From positions 22,779,001-22,843,000 of the forward strand of contig CM076955.1 in assembly GCA_039566865.1 (NCBI GenBank): a DNA stretch of 64,000 nt, in the 5' to 3' direction. This document shows, piece by piece, positions 33,901-45,008 of the stretch (its first letter is position 1; each line of letters starts with the position of its first letter). A program made the position numbers and the translations under genes. The stretch is from Aurelia coerulea (lineage: Eukaryota; Cnidaria; Scyphozoa; Semaeostomeae; Ulmaridae). The notes beneath the pieces are model-generated. The model saw only the letters and a program-made list of their open reading frames with translations, was not told the origin of the DNA and searched no databases.

Positions 33901-36900
33901 AATGGAGGGGAAATCAGTGATTTGTCTCAAAAATATCATCAAGGATTGCAGGTCTCTGGCTCCAAACTTTTACATACATTTTTTGTCTGTGTCTGGTCTA
34001 TAAACTCTGCATTGTGAAGAATACCAACAATAGTTAATGATACCAATCAATCAGTTCGTCACTTAGCATGGTATTTTAGTTGCTCTTAACATTTATTTTC
34101 AACCTTGGCTATCCAACAATGATCTTCATAGATTTCAAAACACCTTTCCGCTTTTCATGATTTAAGGCCTTTACTAGTCTTTTTACTTATTGCAGCAAGA
34201 CCATAATCCCTAGACTGATTACGATGAGTCCCAGTAATCGCTATCCAAAAGGAGACTATTACGCCAGACCGAGACCGCTCTTACTGGGACTCATAATATT
34301 ACGGCAATATTTTTGGACTGACTTTTTTCACTTTTGAACGCCCTTGGGAACGAGGCTGCTATACACAGTCATGTACTAAGTATACAACCAAATACAGCGC
34401 CATTAGAATCTCTGCAAATTCGATTGATTGATGTTGACCAACGGAAACTCGAAGCTCAAAGCAGAGTTTCAAGGAGCTTGGCCGGACAGAACAAAGTCTT
34501 ATGAACAAGAATACCATGAAAACAGTTGGCGACAATATCAAATTTTGTACGTAGGTACTATTTTGCTGCTTTCGCTAAGCATTAACTGATTTATTGTGAA
34601 GTTTTCAAATCAATGTGTTTCATTTGAAAACTACAAATGTTTGTACTTTTCTGCCTAGGCCCTTATCGAAACGAGGCAGTCATGTAATTTCAAAATAATG
34701 GCGTTTGATTATGAGTCGTAGTTAGGAGCGTCCGGCAGTATTTCAATAGCGATAACTACGACCATATCATCAGTCTACATAATCCCCAGCCACTTGTTAT
34801 TAGGAAATGCTTTTCTAACAATTGATTAGCGAGTTAAAACAAAATAATCACCTTCTATTTCTTTCAGTGAACTTCGCCATAGTTCAAGGCTATGAAAGAA
34901 CTCACCAGATCTCATCTTAAAGATTGCCCAAGACTATAGAAAGAAAAGCATCTCACAACATACAGCAATTCATCAAACATGAAATATATCAAATCTGGAA
35001 GGGCCCCCCAAAGGGCACCTTTGAAGTGTGCAGAATCTACAAAATTTATAAAATGTATTGCAGTTAACACATGACTTCTATCAGAACTTTCAGAAAATTC
35101 TTGCTATGCAAATGGAACCTCACTGCAAGAACAAGTGACAAGCAGTTGTGTAGACTTCCCCTGGGGAAATAGGTCTGGGGTAAGTCCAATAGTTGCCCCA
35201 GACAGGCATCAATCTCACAATGGAACAGAAAGGCCGGTTATCAAATTTTTCATATTTTTCTTCTTTCTCTTACCAACGCATATATCTATATCCTCATATA
35301 GCAGCACTCAATAACTATTGCTAATTCTACCACAATAAATCTTTTCATGTAAAACCAGTCACAGAGCAATGTTAAGAATAATACAAGGCAACAGAACACT
35401 GACAGATAAGAAAGTACACATATCAAATGAAAGAGACTTGGGGGTCTTCTCCCAAGACATTGGAAAGAACAGTAACCTTTTGCTTGAGAGCAATGGAGGA
35501 AACCAATGCATTGCATTGCTTTGACTCTCGAATATTTACCAAAAGTGTTCAACATCAGTGCCCAACAACTACGTAGCTATATCGAAGAAAAATTATTTTC
35601 AATTTTTCCTGCTGCATTCATTTTACAGTCCTAATGTCTCACAGAGTAAATGATCTTATTCAAATAATCTTTACAAGGAAAAATGCAAATAGTCAAAATG
35701 ACGTAATATTTTTCATACCATTCCCAATTTTAACTTCATGGCTTTCCAGCATGAGAGCTTCTGCATATTTGCTTCAGTATCCTCTTCATGAGCCCTCCTG
35801 AAGCAAAAATATCAAAATTTCAGCATCAAGAAAAGAGTTTATACTTAGCAGTCTTCTACAATAATCATTTAAAACATTGCAAAATGCAGCCAGATCTAAA
35901 GCAATATTTTATGCAAAGCAAAGACTATTTTTTCACAATCTATAGAGTGGGCAAAATCATCCTAAATTTGAAAGGTACCACCAGATCACATATTCTAGTA
36001 GCCTGATAACCAGACCCAATTTCAAAGGAAATAGTGGTCTGTTAAACACCGCCCTAAAGCTTGTTCAAGCCTCGTTTTAATATTGCTCAGAATCCAAGGT
36101 TTTGATGGAAATTTATGTGAATAGTTTGTTGATATTCGTAAAGAAACCAATTATCCAATATGTAGTTCTTTGAAAATTTTCTGAAAAAGGAATGTTGCAG
36201 TTTCAATACGACTTGATTGCTTTTTATTCCGCCTTGCATAGAAATCTAATCTCCGCAGACAGTTGGATTGCATAACCTTGGGCCCTTGGCCAGAGATTAA
36301 ATTTCTATGCAAGGTAGAACAAAGAGTAATTAAGTCATAAATATCAAAGGACTACACAGATAAATGGTTTGTTTACAAAAATTAACAAACTATTCGCATA
36401 AATTTCAATCAAAACTTTGGATTCTGAGAAATATTAAAACGAGGCTTGAACAAGCTTTAGGGCGGTGTTTAACAGACCACTTATCTATTTTGAAATTGGG
36501 TTCTGGTTATCAGGCTAATATTCTAGCTATTTGCAAGAGTTACCGTAAAAGCTCTATTAAGCCCCTGGTGGCTTATTTAATTTTGGGCACTTTTTAGTCC
36601 TTTTACACCCCATTGTGCAGTTTAAACATACAATTCTATGAGATAAATACATGAATTCATCACAGTTTTATCTCAAACATTTACATGCAAACTTATTTAC
36701 TGTAGCTCAATAAACGGAAAATTTTTGGTAACCTCTGGAATTTGATAAAAGTGGGGGATGCTTGATAGAGAGGGGGGCATAATAGAGCTTTTACGGTATA
36801 TTGCTTGTTAGATTCTTTGCTGTAGCCAGAATTCTTCAATTATAGCCTTACTTGTGTGAACACATTTCAAAAACTGGGTTGATATCATGATTAAGGCTGC

Positions 36901-39209
36901 ATTTCTTGCCAGAAAGGGGTTACCAAACAGCTTTTACTCAAGGCGCAGGGTGGTAAAGAGGGGGTCAGAATCACAAATCACAGAAATAGAATGTTCAATT
37001 TCATGTTCCACATCAAAGAATATAGCGTTTTCAAGTTTCACATCAATAAACACTGGCCTTTCACCTTCCATGAGAAGAAAAATACGGCCAAAAACATGGC
37101 CAATCACATTTCACAAAATACCCTTCACCACCCTAAAGGTGGGGCAACAAATCCCCCATTTGCCCCTAAATCTTACACTGCAACCTACTTGACAGTTTTT
37201 CTTTTTGACATTGGAACAGCCAGTGATTTAATTTTGGTTTTATTACGTGATTCTGCCAGAGGGTCATTGCTACTATCTTCAAGGTCAACCATCTCCATTT
37301 CTTGGGTTCTGCTATGTAAACCAGCGACTGATCTTTGACCAGATCTGCTCGGCATTGCTCCAAACATTTGATTTGTTGGTCCATCAGAAGAATCCTCATC
37401 AGATTCATCGTCAGAGTCATCACAGGATTCAAATTGAGATTCAGAGTCATCATCATCTAAAATTTAATGTGAAACTATGAATCACAAATGGAAAGAAATT
37501 CAACCTAAAAAGAGCTTCATCAATTAAAGGTAACGTGTCCATGTAAGTACAGCAACTTTGCTATTTTCACTTGATATGTCATGTGATCACTTTACCAATT
37601 TACTTGCAGTTGCGCTTCCAGAGCTGAACCGGAATTCCCACAACAGGCAGCCTCATTGTGAAATTTAACTTTTAGTTTTGCATTTTGCATGTGACTGCCT
37701 TCCTGAGATTTCAAAACCAAGTCTTTGAAGCCTTTTCAAATAAATTTTCAGACAAACTTTGACTTGTCTTTTGAATCATTTATGCAAAATCACACCACGT
37801 TTTAAATTGAAGCACCTCGTCTATAAAATCTAGAATAAAGCCCTTTCATGTCCCAAAGTCCCTTCTCACATCTCATGAAGGTGTTGTGGCGCAGTGGTGT
37901 AATCCTCTGACTTTGCAGCCAGAACAGTCAGGCGGACAGGGTTCGATACCCGATAGGGCCCCACCACTTGAGTGCATGACAAGGGGTCGCAGACTCAATT
38001 AGCACTTAGCTACTTCTGTGATCCCAGCGCTTGGCGCTAAAAAAATCCGCAACTTCACAACATCAAGTTTTCTAAAATACCAAAATTCGTTAATTTTCTT
38101 GTTTTTATTTGTAATTTTCACTTTTTTGCATACTGTACATGTAAACTTTTAAATTAGAGTTGGTTTCATAGGCACTCTAAATCTGCACATGGGTCTTCTC
38201 GTTTGATAGCATCAACAGGACTCTTTCAATTCCAGCCATTTTGATTTTCCAAATCACAATAAAGCTGAGCATGTGAATTATGATAGAGGATGTTGTTATC
38301 ATTTGTTTCAACTAATAACAATAATATTGGATTGGAAGCATAGTTATTGAAAGAAATTTGCATGTTTGCAATAATCCTTCATCATATATACTTGAGATTC
38401 TGTTTCAGATTTCTTGTATTAGTTCCTATTATTGCCATATAATTTCCACTGAGCATGCGCTGCAAAAAAATTTTGGTGTGACAAATTTTCGGAAACTCCA
38501 TATTCTATAGAAATGCATTTTCAGACAAGTGGTTCCCTGAAAGTTTGTCACACCGTCAACATTTTTTCACTTAATTTAGTTCACAATGTTGTCTTTTAAC
38601 CAGACTGGAGTTTCTGAATCTTTTAGTGATCTGAGAGGTGAGTTTCTTGCAAGCAGTTTCACATAGGTATGTATGAAAAATATGTGTTTATCCCAATAAA
38701 ATAATTGAGAGCATGTTTTGAGGCTCATTCCACAATTTCAACAACCATTACCGTATTGCACACATTGAACAAGTTTGGTCCTGATGTAAACAATGCCAAA
38801 GAAAGACTAAATTGTGGTTCTAAAACTATTATTGAACTTATTATTGACTTCCAAAATTGTTGCCCATTGTCCAAAATTTTACAACCTTACTCGGGCCTGG
38901 CATTCATGTGCCACGCAGCGAGTATTAATAGGCATGCAAAATATGTATTCTTGATCCAAATGAGCAAATCCTCCCACGACTCACTCACACTCAGCACTAA
39001 ACATAACATGACAACAAGTCAACGTAAAATAGATAAAGTAGTAGTTTCTTCCTTGTTTCTTCTGTTAAAGATAAGTCCAGTTTTAAATTTGGGTAAATAT
39101 GCAAATGAAGACCACCACAAAGGATATGAATAATCATAAGCCAGTACAAACCTCCATATTCTTGCAGTTCTACTTCAGTGTGAGGACTTATTTTCCCTTG
39201 ACGCGACAT
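18978..39209 (-). CDS. TMC: TMC-family membrane channel protein, 18 exons
   Basis: Transmembrane channel-like protein (mechanosensory/ion-channel family). Exons: 39209-39152, 37456-37189, 35797-35719, 34933-34852, 33004-32651, 32122-31974, 30207-30060, 29297-29124, 28871-28702, 25634-25559, 25172-25075, 24278-24165, 23270-23195, 22679-22549, 21965-21936, 21154-21017, 19525-19447, 19079-18978. About 774 residues. The N-terminus is acidic (DDSDDESDEDSSDG). Family hallmarks follow: SLELWRSSLKEIEGEFGNGV, repeated hydrophobic membrane helices, KIFASWDYCITSSKAAGLK, the TMC signature CWENQIG (about residue 520), GQQEFQIPNNVLDLIYGQSL, and the tail EGRDKRFLMERL. By eye it is nearest TMC5/6/8-type members. 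Exon 33004-32651 does not keep one reading frame throughout (see findings). The acceptor-to-donor phases of all other exons agree. Confidence 0.93.
19954..20290 (-). pseudogene. Retroelement 3' fragment, GIY-YIG-like (Penelope type?)
   Basis: The minus-strand frame reads CRNCHASYYGKISRNL, CREHLEVNKAGL, AIRDHINQLGH, FSILDRANNEFDLLIHESLL, RDRPELN. This is the Cys-containing C-terminal region seen after the reverse transcriptase in many animal retroelements, resembling the GIY-YIG endonuclease tail of Penelope-like elements. Only the end survives, lying in the TMC intron between exons 21017 and 19525. Assignment to Penelope is by motif memory only. Confidence 0.65.
20329..20983. mobile_element. 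Inverted-repeat transposon (non-autonomous)
   Basis: The end containing aaccagaaaaaagttcccac and aaaattcatagca (20339-20380) is inverted at 20930-20975 (gtgctatgaattttcgaaag, gtgggaacttttttctggct). Weaker pairing continues inward for about 100 bp. The interior has one 100-residue open frame (20440-20742, +) with no recognisable domain. It lies next to the retroelement fragment in a TMC intron. Confidence 0.65.
23763..23935. repeat. Polypyrimidine tract
   Basis: An about 170-bp run almost wholly of T and C on the plus strand (A/G on the transcribed minus strand) lies within a TMC intron. The open frames across it on both strands are low-complexity artefacts. Confidence 0.8.
24668..24750. repeat. 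17-bp AT-rich tandem repeat
   Basis: About five imperfect copies of aattacaattgaactg, inside the MITE at 24534-25057. They are absent from the related element at 49450-49722, so they expanded locally. Confidence 0.85.
24796..24973 (-). mobile_element. tRNA-derived SINE, copy 1
   Basis: The minus strand from 24973 reads a tRNA-like head: a box A-like region (cagtggtgtaatcctctg), an anticodon-loop-like ctttgcagcc, then a perfect box B (ggttcgatacc), followed by a non-tRNA body ending near gcaacttcac. The same sequence, about 90 percent identical by eye, is on the plus strand at 37877-38058. It is nested in the MITE at 24534-25057. Confidence 0.85.
25529..25580 (-). repeat. 23-bp tandem duplication of a TMC splice donor
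   Basis: gacgttacctgggtacgaaa plus gtt is repeated directly at 25529-25551 and 25552-25574. On the minus strand each copy contains CCCAG|GTAACG. The exon-proximal donor (exon end 25559) keeps phase 0 into the CWENQ exon. The distal one (25536) would add 23 nt and shift the frame. Confidence 0.9.
25971..28677. mobile_element. 2.7-kb foldback element in TMC intron
   Basis: caattcacagtgatccag at 25971 is inverted at the right end (ctggatcactgtgcaattg, to 28677). The arms remain recognisably complementary for about 740 bp each (to about 26710 and from about 27925). The interior holds a direct partial repeat of arm sequence (agatgtcttagatattggtt at about 26440 and 27200) and a separate MITE (26773-27184). 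I see no transposase. The right end lies about 23 bp from the donor of TMC exon 28871-28702. Confidence 0.8.
26773..27184. mobile_element. TACCG-end MITE, copy 1 (nested)
   Basis: It starts taccgcgaaaagtctttcat and ends agagaagagcttttaccgta. The ends and the G-rich gagagggggg subterminal parts match the element at 36541-36798. It is inserted between the arms of the 25971-28677 foldback. Confidence 0.65.
30943..31797. mobile_element. Inverted-repeat element with TAGAG..GTGTCGCCC ends
   Basis: tagagtagtgtcgcccatta (30943) is inverted at the right end (caatgggcgacacttctcta, to 31797), about 16 of 19 terminal bases matching. Extra internal copies of atgggcgac lie near 31368 and 31761. No transposase frame is visible. 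Located in the TMC intron between exons 31974 and 30207. Confidence 0.65.
33697..33879. mobile_element. hAT-like MITE, copy 2 (diverged)
   Basis: The ends cagtggcagacac and gtgtccaccactg are inverted repeats. The body (G-rich block, aaaagcattgtttatttcta, C-rich block) is the reverse orientation of the better preserved element at 42847-43012. Flanks show no clear 8-bp duplication. Lies in a TMC intron. Confidence 0.75.
35999..36517. mobile_element. 519-bp foldback transposon with 9-bp target duplication
   Basis: tagcctgataaccagaccca (35999) is inverted as gggttctggttatcaggcta (to 36517). Pairing continues nearly to the centre, where ttgcatagaaatctaatctc and gagattaaatttctatgcaa also pair. Flanking atattctag occurs at 35990-35998 and 36518-36526, a 9-bp direct repeat of the size made by Mutator-type transposases. 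No coding sequence. It lies in the TMC intron between exons 37189 and 35797. Confidence 0.85.
36541..36798. mobile_element. TACCG-end MITE, copy 2
   Basis: It starts taccgtaaaagctctattaa and ends cataatagagcttttacggta, a terminal inverted repeat of about 24 bp followed by C/G-rich subterminal blocks. It begins only 24 bp after the foldback element at 35999-36517. Same family as 26773-27184. Confidence 0.8.
37877..38058 (+). mobile_element. tRNA-derived SINE, copy 2
   Basis: The tRNA-like head (gttgtggcgcagtggtgtaa, ctgactttgcagccag, ggttcgatacccg) is followed by a unique body ending ccgcaacttcac. It matches the minus-strand copy at 24796-24973. The box A/B layout implies an internal RNA polymerase III promoter. 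It lies in the first large TMC intron, opposite to TMC transcription. Confidence 0.85.
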
Positions 39210-41040
39210 CACCTTTTAGCTCTTGTGGCCTAAAATTCGGCAACCTCTTGCTTACACGACCAATGATAAAACTGAATGACCTCCAAACTAGGATGAACCA
39301 TTAAATAGTTGCTAAATATTAAATGATGCAGCAAATAAGGTTATAATTAATTGAAATAATTCAAATGAAAATATCTCCATCCGCCGCACTGCAATTCATC
39401 TCCATTGCTCCGTCTTGTGTTTCATTTCAGTTTGTGGGTTTATTGCTACGCATCCCATAATGCATTGCTCATTTGCTGATCGAGGAAGTAAATTGTACTT
39501 TCTGACATATGACTCGAACCACTCGAAGAAGATAATGAGCTTTCGCAATGGTCTATAAATAATCCAAAGATTGTTTCCACGATTATTTCCAACACGGTTG
39601 GTAAGAAAAAGTCAAAGAAAGAGGAAAAAATTAGATGGTTTGTCTTTGTGCATTGTGGAACAAAATTATATCAACGGTCAACATTAATCAGTACTCTATT
39701 ATTGCATTGTAAGTTGAAAGATTGAAGAAACAGGGAAAAATAAAATATATTAAGATCAATATTTTAGTTTTCTGTGAGAATGTTAGCAGCATCAAATTAT
39801 CGAATCAATTTAAATCTACTACAATCTAAGTTATTAACACAAAATGCAATACGAAATAGCAGATCATTTAATGCTTAAAAATAACAAATTAAAAATAAGA
39901 CGTGGTATTTATTTCTTTGTAAATTTGGGTGCATCAGTTGAAAAAAAAAATTAAACTATGCACGTTTGGCAGGCCACAATAAATCGTACAGACTGATTTT
40001 GAAGATTTATCATATAATCTTTAGCAGAAAGCCTGAATTGGATTCTAGGACTTTTTGCAAATTTTTCCGTTTTCAGTTTTTAGAGCTAGAAGCGAGTTTC
40101 TTATCATGTTCGTTTTCGAAAACATTGAAAACGATCAAAAAACGACGATCAAATTTTTAAAAGATTCAACATGAATGAACAAAGAGAAAACGTTTTCAGG
40201 GGGATTTGGGAGTTTAGTACAAACTCTCGTACAGCAGATTACAATTGGTTGACTTCTAAATCGCAAATCATCACGAACAAGTTCTCTTTGTCCATTCATG
40301 TCAATTCTTTAGAAAACTTGATCGATGTTTTTTGATCGTTTTCAGTGTTTTCGAAAACTAAAACTTTAGGAAACTCGCTTCTAGCTCTAAAAACTGAAAA
40401 TGAAAAAATTTGCAAAAAATCCCAGTTTCTAATTCAGGCTTTCTGCTAACGATTAAGTCATAAATCTTCAAATTAGGTCCAGTGTACGATTTATTGTGGC
40501 CTGCCAAACGTGCATAGTCTATTTTGGCGCACCCCGAAATTTCAATTTTTAAGGGATGCACATTGTTCGACCGGATCAGAAACTGAATGAAAACCAAGCC
40601 ATCGGCCAGCTTACACCGGGGCAATTGTAACAGCAGCGGTCGTAATTTCCTATTTTCACATCTCATAAGCTGTGCGAAGCTGTGGAAAAAGTTTTGATGT
40701 AGTTTTCATCCTAAATAGATGTCATGCCTGTGACGGTGAAAATGATATTTTTGCTTTCAGACACAAATTCACAGCGAAAGCACGTTTTTACTTTTGTGCT
40801 CAAAAACATGTATTTCTCCTGAAAATTTTGCAAATTTTCTGTACAAAACTCAGATTTTTTTGAATTTTCTGCAAGGCGTCAGAGGTCTGAGGGCCCGTGA
40901 GAGCCAGTGTTACAATTGCCCTGTGTTACAATTGTCCCCCGGTCTCTATATATCGTGTATATAAAATAAACAGTAGTTGCGCTAATTTCACTCAATTTCA
41001 CTTCTCTACACTTAAGGTTTAGGTTTCAGATGACCAAAAT
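39210..41040. other. Intergenic, TMC promoter side
   Basis: Between the TMC start codon (39209) and the DHRS7B stop (41041), both transcribed leftward. It contains the inverted-repeat element 39920-40543. Otherwise AT-rich with no exon I can support. Confidence 0.5.
39920..40543. mobile_element. Inverted-repeat MITE, family B
   Basis: aaatttgggtgcatc with actatgcacgtttggcaggc (39920-39978) is inverted at 40494-40543 (gcctgccaaacgtgcatagt, then accccgaaatttc). The arms pair for about 220 bp including ctagaagcgagtttct / aaactcgcttctag. The interior near 40200-40320 is not palindromic. A relative with matching body and right end is at about 63300-63480. Confidence 0.8.
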
Positions 41041-44000
41041 TTAATCGCTCTTCGATTTTTCAATTCTTTCTCTTTTGGCTCTACTCTTCATAATTTTTGC
41101 AAACAAAGATGGGCACAATGTGTTCAGCAATATTGCGATGTTTGATTTCAAATCTGCAAGAATGAGGTCTTCTACTCCGCACTCCACTGCATTTATAATC
41201 TCCGTGGCAACATAACCAGGTTCCATGCCACGTGCTGTATTTGGGTCGAGTGCTAGAACGTAAAATATATCAAATTTGTATATATTATAACAAGGCAAGG
41301 CACTGGATTTTTTTGGAATTGATACCCTTGCACTACTATGGTTTTCTATGTTTTGACAGACCCTTCCTCTGGGGAAGCTAACTTTGTCTCAATATCAGGA
41401 AATTTCAGTTTTAACCTTTTTTGGTTTCTACTAAGGGCCACAAAGTTATCGACATTTTTCGTCTCTAAAATCAATTGAATATCAAAATAAAAAATGAGCT
41501 TGCAAGACAATTAACATAATTTTATCTGGATCTTCGTAGGCATGGCATCTTTCAACGTAGATACTACTTTATTCAGATTAAAACAAAATAGAAACTTTAG
41601 AATTCAATTTACATCGATAAGACCATTGTACTAAAAGTTTCTTACTTTCACGTGAAAATTTCAGCTTTTTAGTAATAAAAGTTTCTTAATGTGTTTCTTA
41701 TTTTTTGGATGCATGTAATTTCTACCACTGCCACGAATTCGCTTCTTGGCAGACAGCAAAATTCTTAGCAAGGAGAGTTCTATTTTATTCAAAACATAAG
41801 TTTTTTATGAATATTACAACTAAAAAAAGAGTTTTCGCCATCCTAGTACTAGTTTCTTATAAACCAGTTTCTTATATAAAAAAACGTGTATGCCATGTAG
41901 CGAATCATAGGGAATACATTTCCTTGGAAACAATTTCTGTTTGTGTACATTCGTATCTCATGGCAACAGTAATGTAAAGCAAAACATGTAAAGTGAGGTC
42001 ATAAAAAGAAATCACAACCAAGGAAAGCAAGCTTTGTTATCCATATGAAAACAAAATCCTGTTGATAAAAAAATCTTAGTATTCATTGCTGTATCTTCTC
42101 AAAATAACAGTTTCTTTCCTATCATATAACGTAGGCTGAGTAAACTTGGAGAAAGCAAAAACGGAATGTTTGCATCATCAGCAGATCAGAGAAATTAAAA
42201 ACACTTTCAAAAACCAGAATGCTTAACAATGTGATCGTGTATTTTGGTGATCAAAAGGCAGGTTCTGTCCAAAAAATATATCATTCGGCATTTCTAGAAA
42301 GGAGACTCGGATTCTAATTTGTTTTGTCTTTCTTCATAGTGAAAAACCAGAGTTGAAACTCTACTTTAAAAAACTGATAAAGAATTTTGTAAATGTATAC
42401 AACCTCCATACTGCTGCCCATCACCAGTGCGTGCATTGATAGAAATGTTTGTACGAATATAGCCAGGACTGGCAACTGTTACGTTTATACCATCTTCAGC
42501 TACTTCTGCTCTCAAACAATTGAAGAAGGCATCACATGCATGTTTGCTAGCAGTGTATGCTGATCGATTTGGAATTGCAAATTTCCCTTGAACACTGCTC
42601 ACCGCAACAATATGTCCTTTCTTTCTTTCTGTCATTGATGGTAGTATGCCTACAGTACAAATTTGAAACATCTTATCATCAGGAATAAAGACTTTGATTG
42701 TGATAGGGGAGCTCTCTGAAAATATTTTCATGGTCTTGGTTAAAGGTTGGTGCAAAGGGGCATTGGGCAGGAGGGGAGGGGGGGGGGTGGGGGTGAGTTC
42801 CTCCAACTTCCAAGTTCTGCATTACACAGTCAATTCAACTCTGCAGCAGTGGCGGACACCTGGGGGGGGGGGGCGAGGGGATGTGATCGCTCCCCCCAAT
42901 GTTGGCTAGAACAAAGATCTTTTGTTTGAAAACAAAAGAAACAAACAATGCTTTTTAACCGAAACAATAGCTTCGCCCCCCCCCCCAATATTTGGCAAAG
43001 TGTCCGCCACTGCTCTGCAGGGAAAGTGTTGATGAATGGGTAGTTAGATTTTCAGTTTTGAGGACAAATAGGAGAGTTTTCTGGTGTGTAGAATGGCTGT
43101 TTCCCATGGCTAAATAGAGTGTGATCCCAAAAAAGTTTACCTCTATTCCTGCTATTCAATAAAAACATTAATTATCTTAGAAACTATCAAAAATCATCTG
43201 AAAATTGAAATGGGACTTGGACCAAATGCCAACATAATTATGATTTTGTAATGTTTATATGATGACAAAATGAATACGTACATTTAGTGAGCAGCAATGC
43301 TCCAAAATAATTGACAGTCATGAGTTGCTTATGTACATCCATACTGGTTTCTGCAATACTGCTCCTGTGACTTAATCCTGCATTGTTGATGAGAACATCA
43401 ATATGGCCATATTCTTGCAAGGCTGTCTCTGCTGTTCTCGGCAAACTTTCCAGATCATTCAAATCAAGATAGATTACTCTTGGCTCATGTACGCTCTCAT
43501 TCCTGTGTTCATTTGTGATGTTTTTCTTTAGTTGCTCCAGTTTCTCTACATTCCGTGCACAAAGGATGACCTTAGCACCTCTTTCTGCAAACTTCCAGGC
43601 ACATGCTAAAGATTTAATATTAACTGGATGAAGAACTTGCAGAGATAAAGGGAGACAAGCCAGGGAGCTAGAGGGAGCTGGAGGACCTTTCCACCAAGAA
43701 TTGCAAAATCTGTGCAGGGCAAAAGATACATTTATATATTCAGGGAAACTTTTCAGAGTTGTACATAGTTCAAAAATCTCATTCGAAAGAATAGCAAACA
43801 ATAGCTTTATTGTGTTAAAACAAGTTGTTCTTGTTTTGTTATTGTCTGGTGTGACTTCTGTCAAGCAGGTTTGATATCATGCATGACTTGTATACAGAAG
43901 AATCAATTTTTTCGTTGGATTGGATTATTCTCCTTTTGTAATTTTGCTATGGTAACTTTTATTGCCTTAAAGTTTAACAAAGGAGACCTTTTCATTCACA

Positions 44001-44189
44001 AAACAAACATTTAATACCTTCACCAAGCCCAGAGGAGGCCCCAGTTATAAGAACCACTTGATCTTTGATGTCATAAATCTTCTTTGGTTTGAATAAGGTT
44101 GTTTTTAGCCACCAGATTACCAAAGGAGGAATTACAAAGATAATAAAAGGTAACATTTTGTCCACCCTGCCAAAACCCAGCCGCTTCAC
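41041..44189 (-). CDS. DHRS7B: DHRS7B-like short-chain dehydrogenase/reductase
   Basis: NAD(P)-dependent SDR. Exons: 44189-44018, 43605-43282, 42649-42404, 41252-41041 (TAA); phases 1-1-1 agree and the product is 317 residues (human DHRS7B about 325). An N-terminal hydrophobic anchor ([16 protein letters not shown]) is followed by the Rossmann cofactor loop [10 protein letters not shown], the NNAG motif, catalytic Ser in VAVSSVQG and YTASK (Tyr and Lys of the active site), then the family-specific [13 protein letters not shown] and a C-terminus [18 protein letters not shown] ending in basic residues. Mammalian DHRS7B is an ER/peroxisomal integral membrane protein linked to ether-lipid synthesis. 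ATG at 44189 is used; ATG at 44156 (MLPFII) is possible. It lies head-to-head with ATPAF2. Confidence 0.93.
42847..43012. mobile_element. hAT-type MITE with 8-bp target duplication
   Basis: The ends cagtggcggacac and gtgtccgccactg are perfect inverted repeats of the CAGTGGCGG type typical of hAT elements. ctctgcag flanks both sides (42839-42846 and 43013-43020), an exact 8-bp duplication as hAT transposases make. The interior is non-coding with G and C runs. It lies in the DHRS7B intron between exons 43282 and 42649. Confidence 0.9.
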
Positions 44190-45008
44190 TTCACTCTGTT
44201 TGGAAAGGGAAGTTGCAGCAACAACAGCAAAAAGGATTGAGGCTCAGAAATCAAAAAGAGGCTTTATCAAAAGGAAATGTAAAGCCAAGTGACACTGCAA
44301 AACAAATAACAAACTTCATTTGAAACAGATGAGACAGTATCTGCAGAAATGAATTTTTCAAGAATTACGTATATATGGCATCAAACTATCAAGTCCCCAA
44401 ATGAATTCAATAGGAGATGCCTGAGTTACCTGAAAAGTAAGTTTGACAAAATTATTGTGTGATAAATTGAAATGTAGTTATAGTTACATCTCTCCAACTC
44501 CAAGTCCATCTCCATTCATTTCATTTTTTCACCCCCCCCCCCTCCACCCCATTTTCTACAGTAGCCTATATAGAACATGAAAGTAAATCATCAAAATATA
44601 ACTAACCTAACTTCTCTTCATCGTAGCTAAAAAACGATTCTATGAAAATGTCATGATCAAAGAAAGCAAAGGTTTGTTGGGATATTCAGAAATTACCATT
44701 TTTTTTAAACACTCGTTATGTATGTGCTTTTTACAAAATGAGAAATTGGCTATTTTGCATATTGTAATCAATATATGCATCAAGACGAAGTATATACAAT
44801 CTATATAGCAAAGACCATTATTGATAGAAAATAGATACAATTTGCATGTATCAAGAAAATATGAATGAAGTTTATCAATTTAAGAAGTGACACACAAATA
44901 GGTCTTGAAGTCTCCCTTTACTGATAAAGATAATCACACTACCGATAAAATGAATATCATTGTTCATATGTTTATGTGTCATGTCAATGAATTTTTTGTT
45001 TTTACAGG
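44190..45008. other. Divergent promoter interval DHRS7B / ATPAF2
   Basis: DHRS7B starts leftward at 44189, and ATPAF2 runs rightward from about 45009 or slightly upstream. The interval holds a C-run (44530-44548) but no motif that I can assign. A shared bidirectional promoter is inferred from orientation only. Confidence 0.45.

Noticed and set aside
34225..34290. gagtcccagtaa / ttactgggactc inverted repeat
   Set aside because: Twelve-base arms without clear ends or duplications; too little to call an element.
38705..39133. Plus-strand 142-residue open frame
   Set aside because: It lies in the first TMC intron, on the other strand; no motif or conserved composition is visible.
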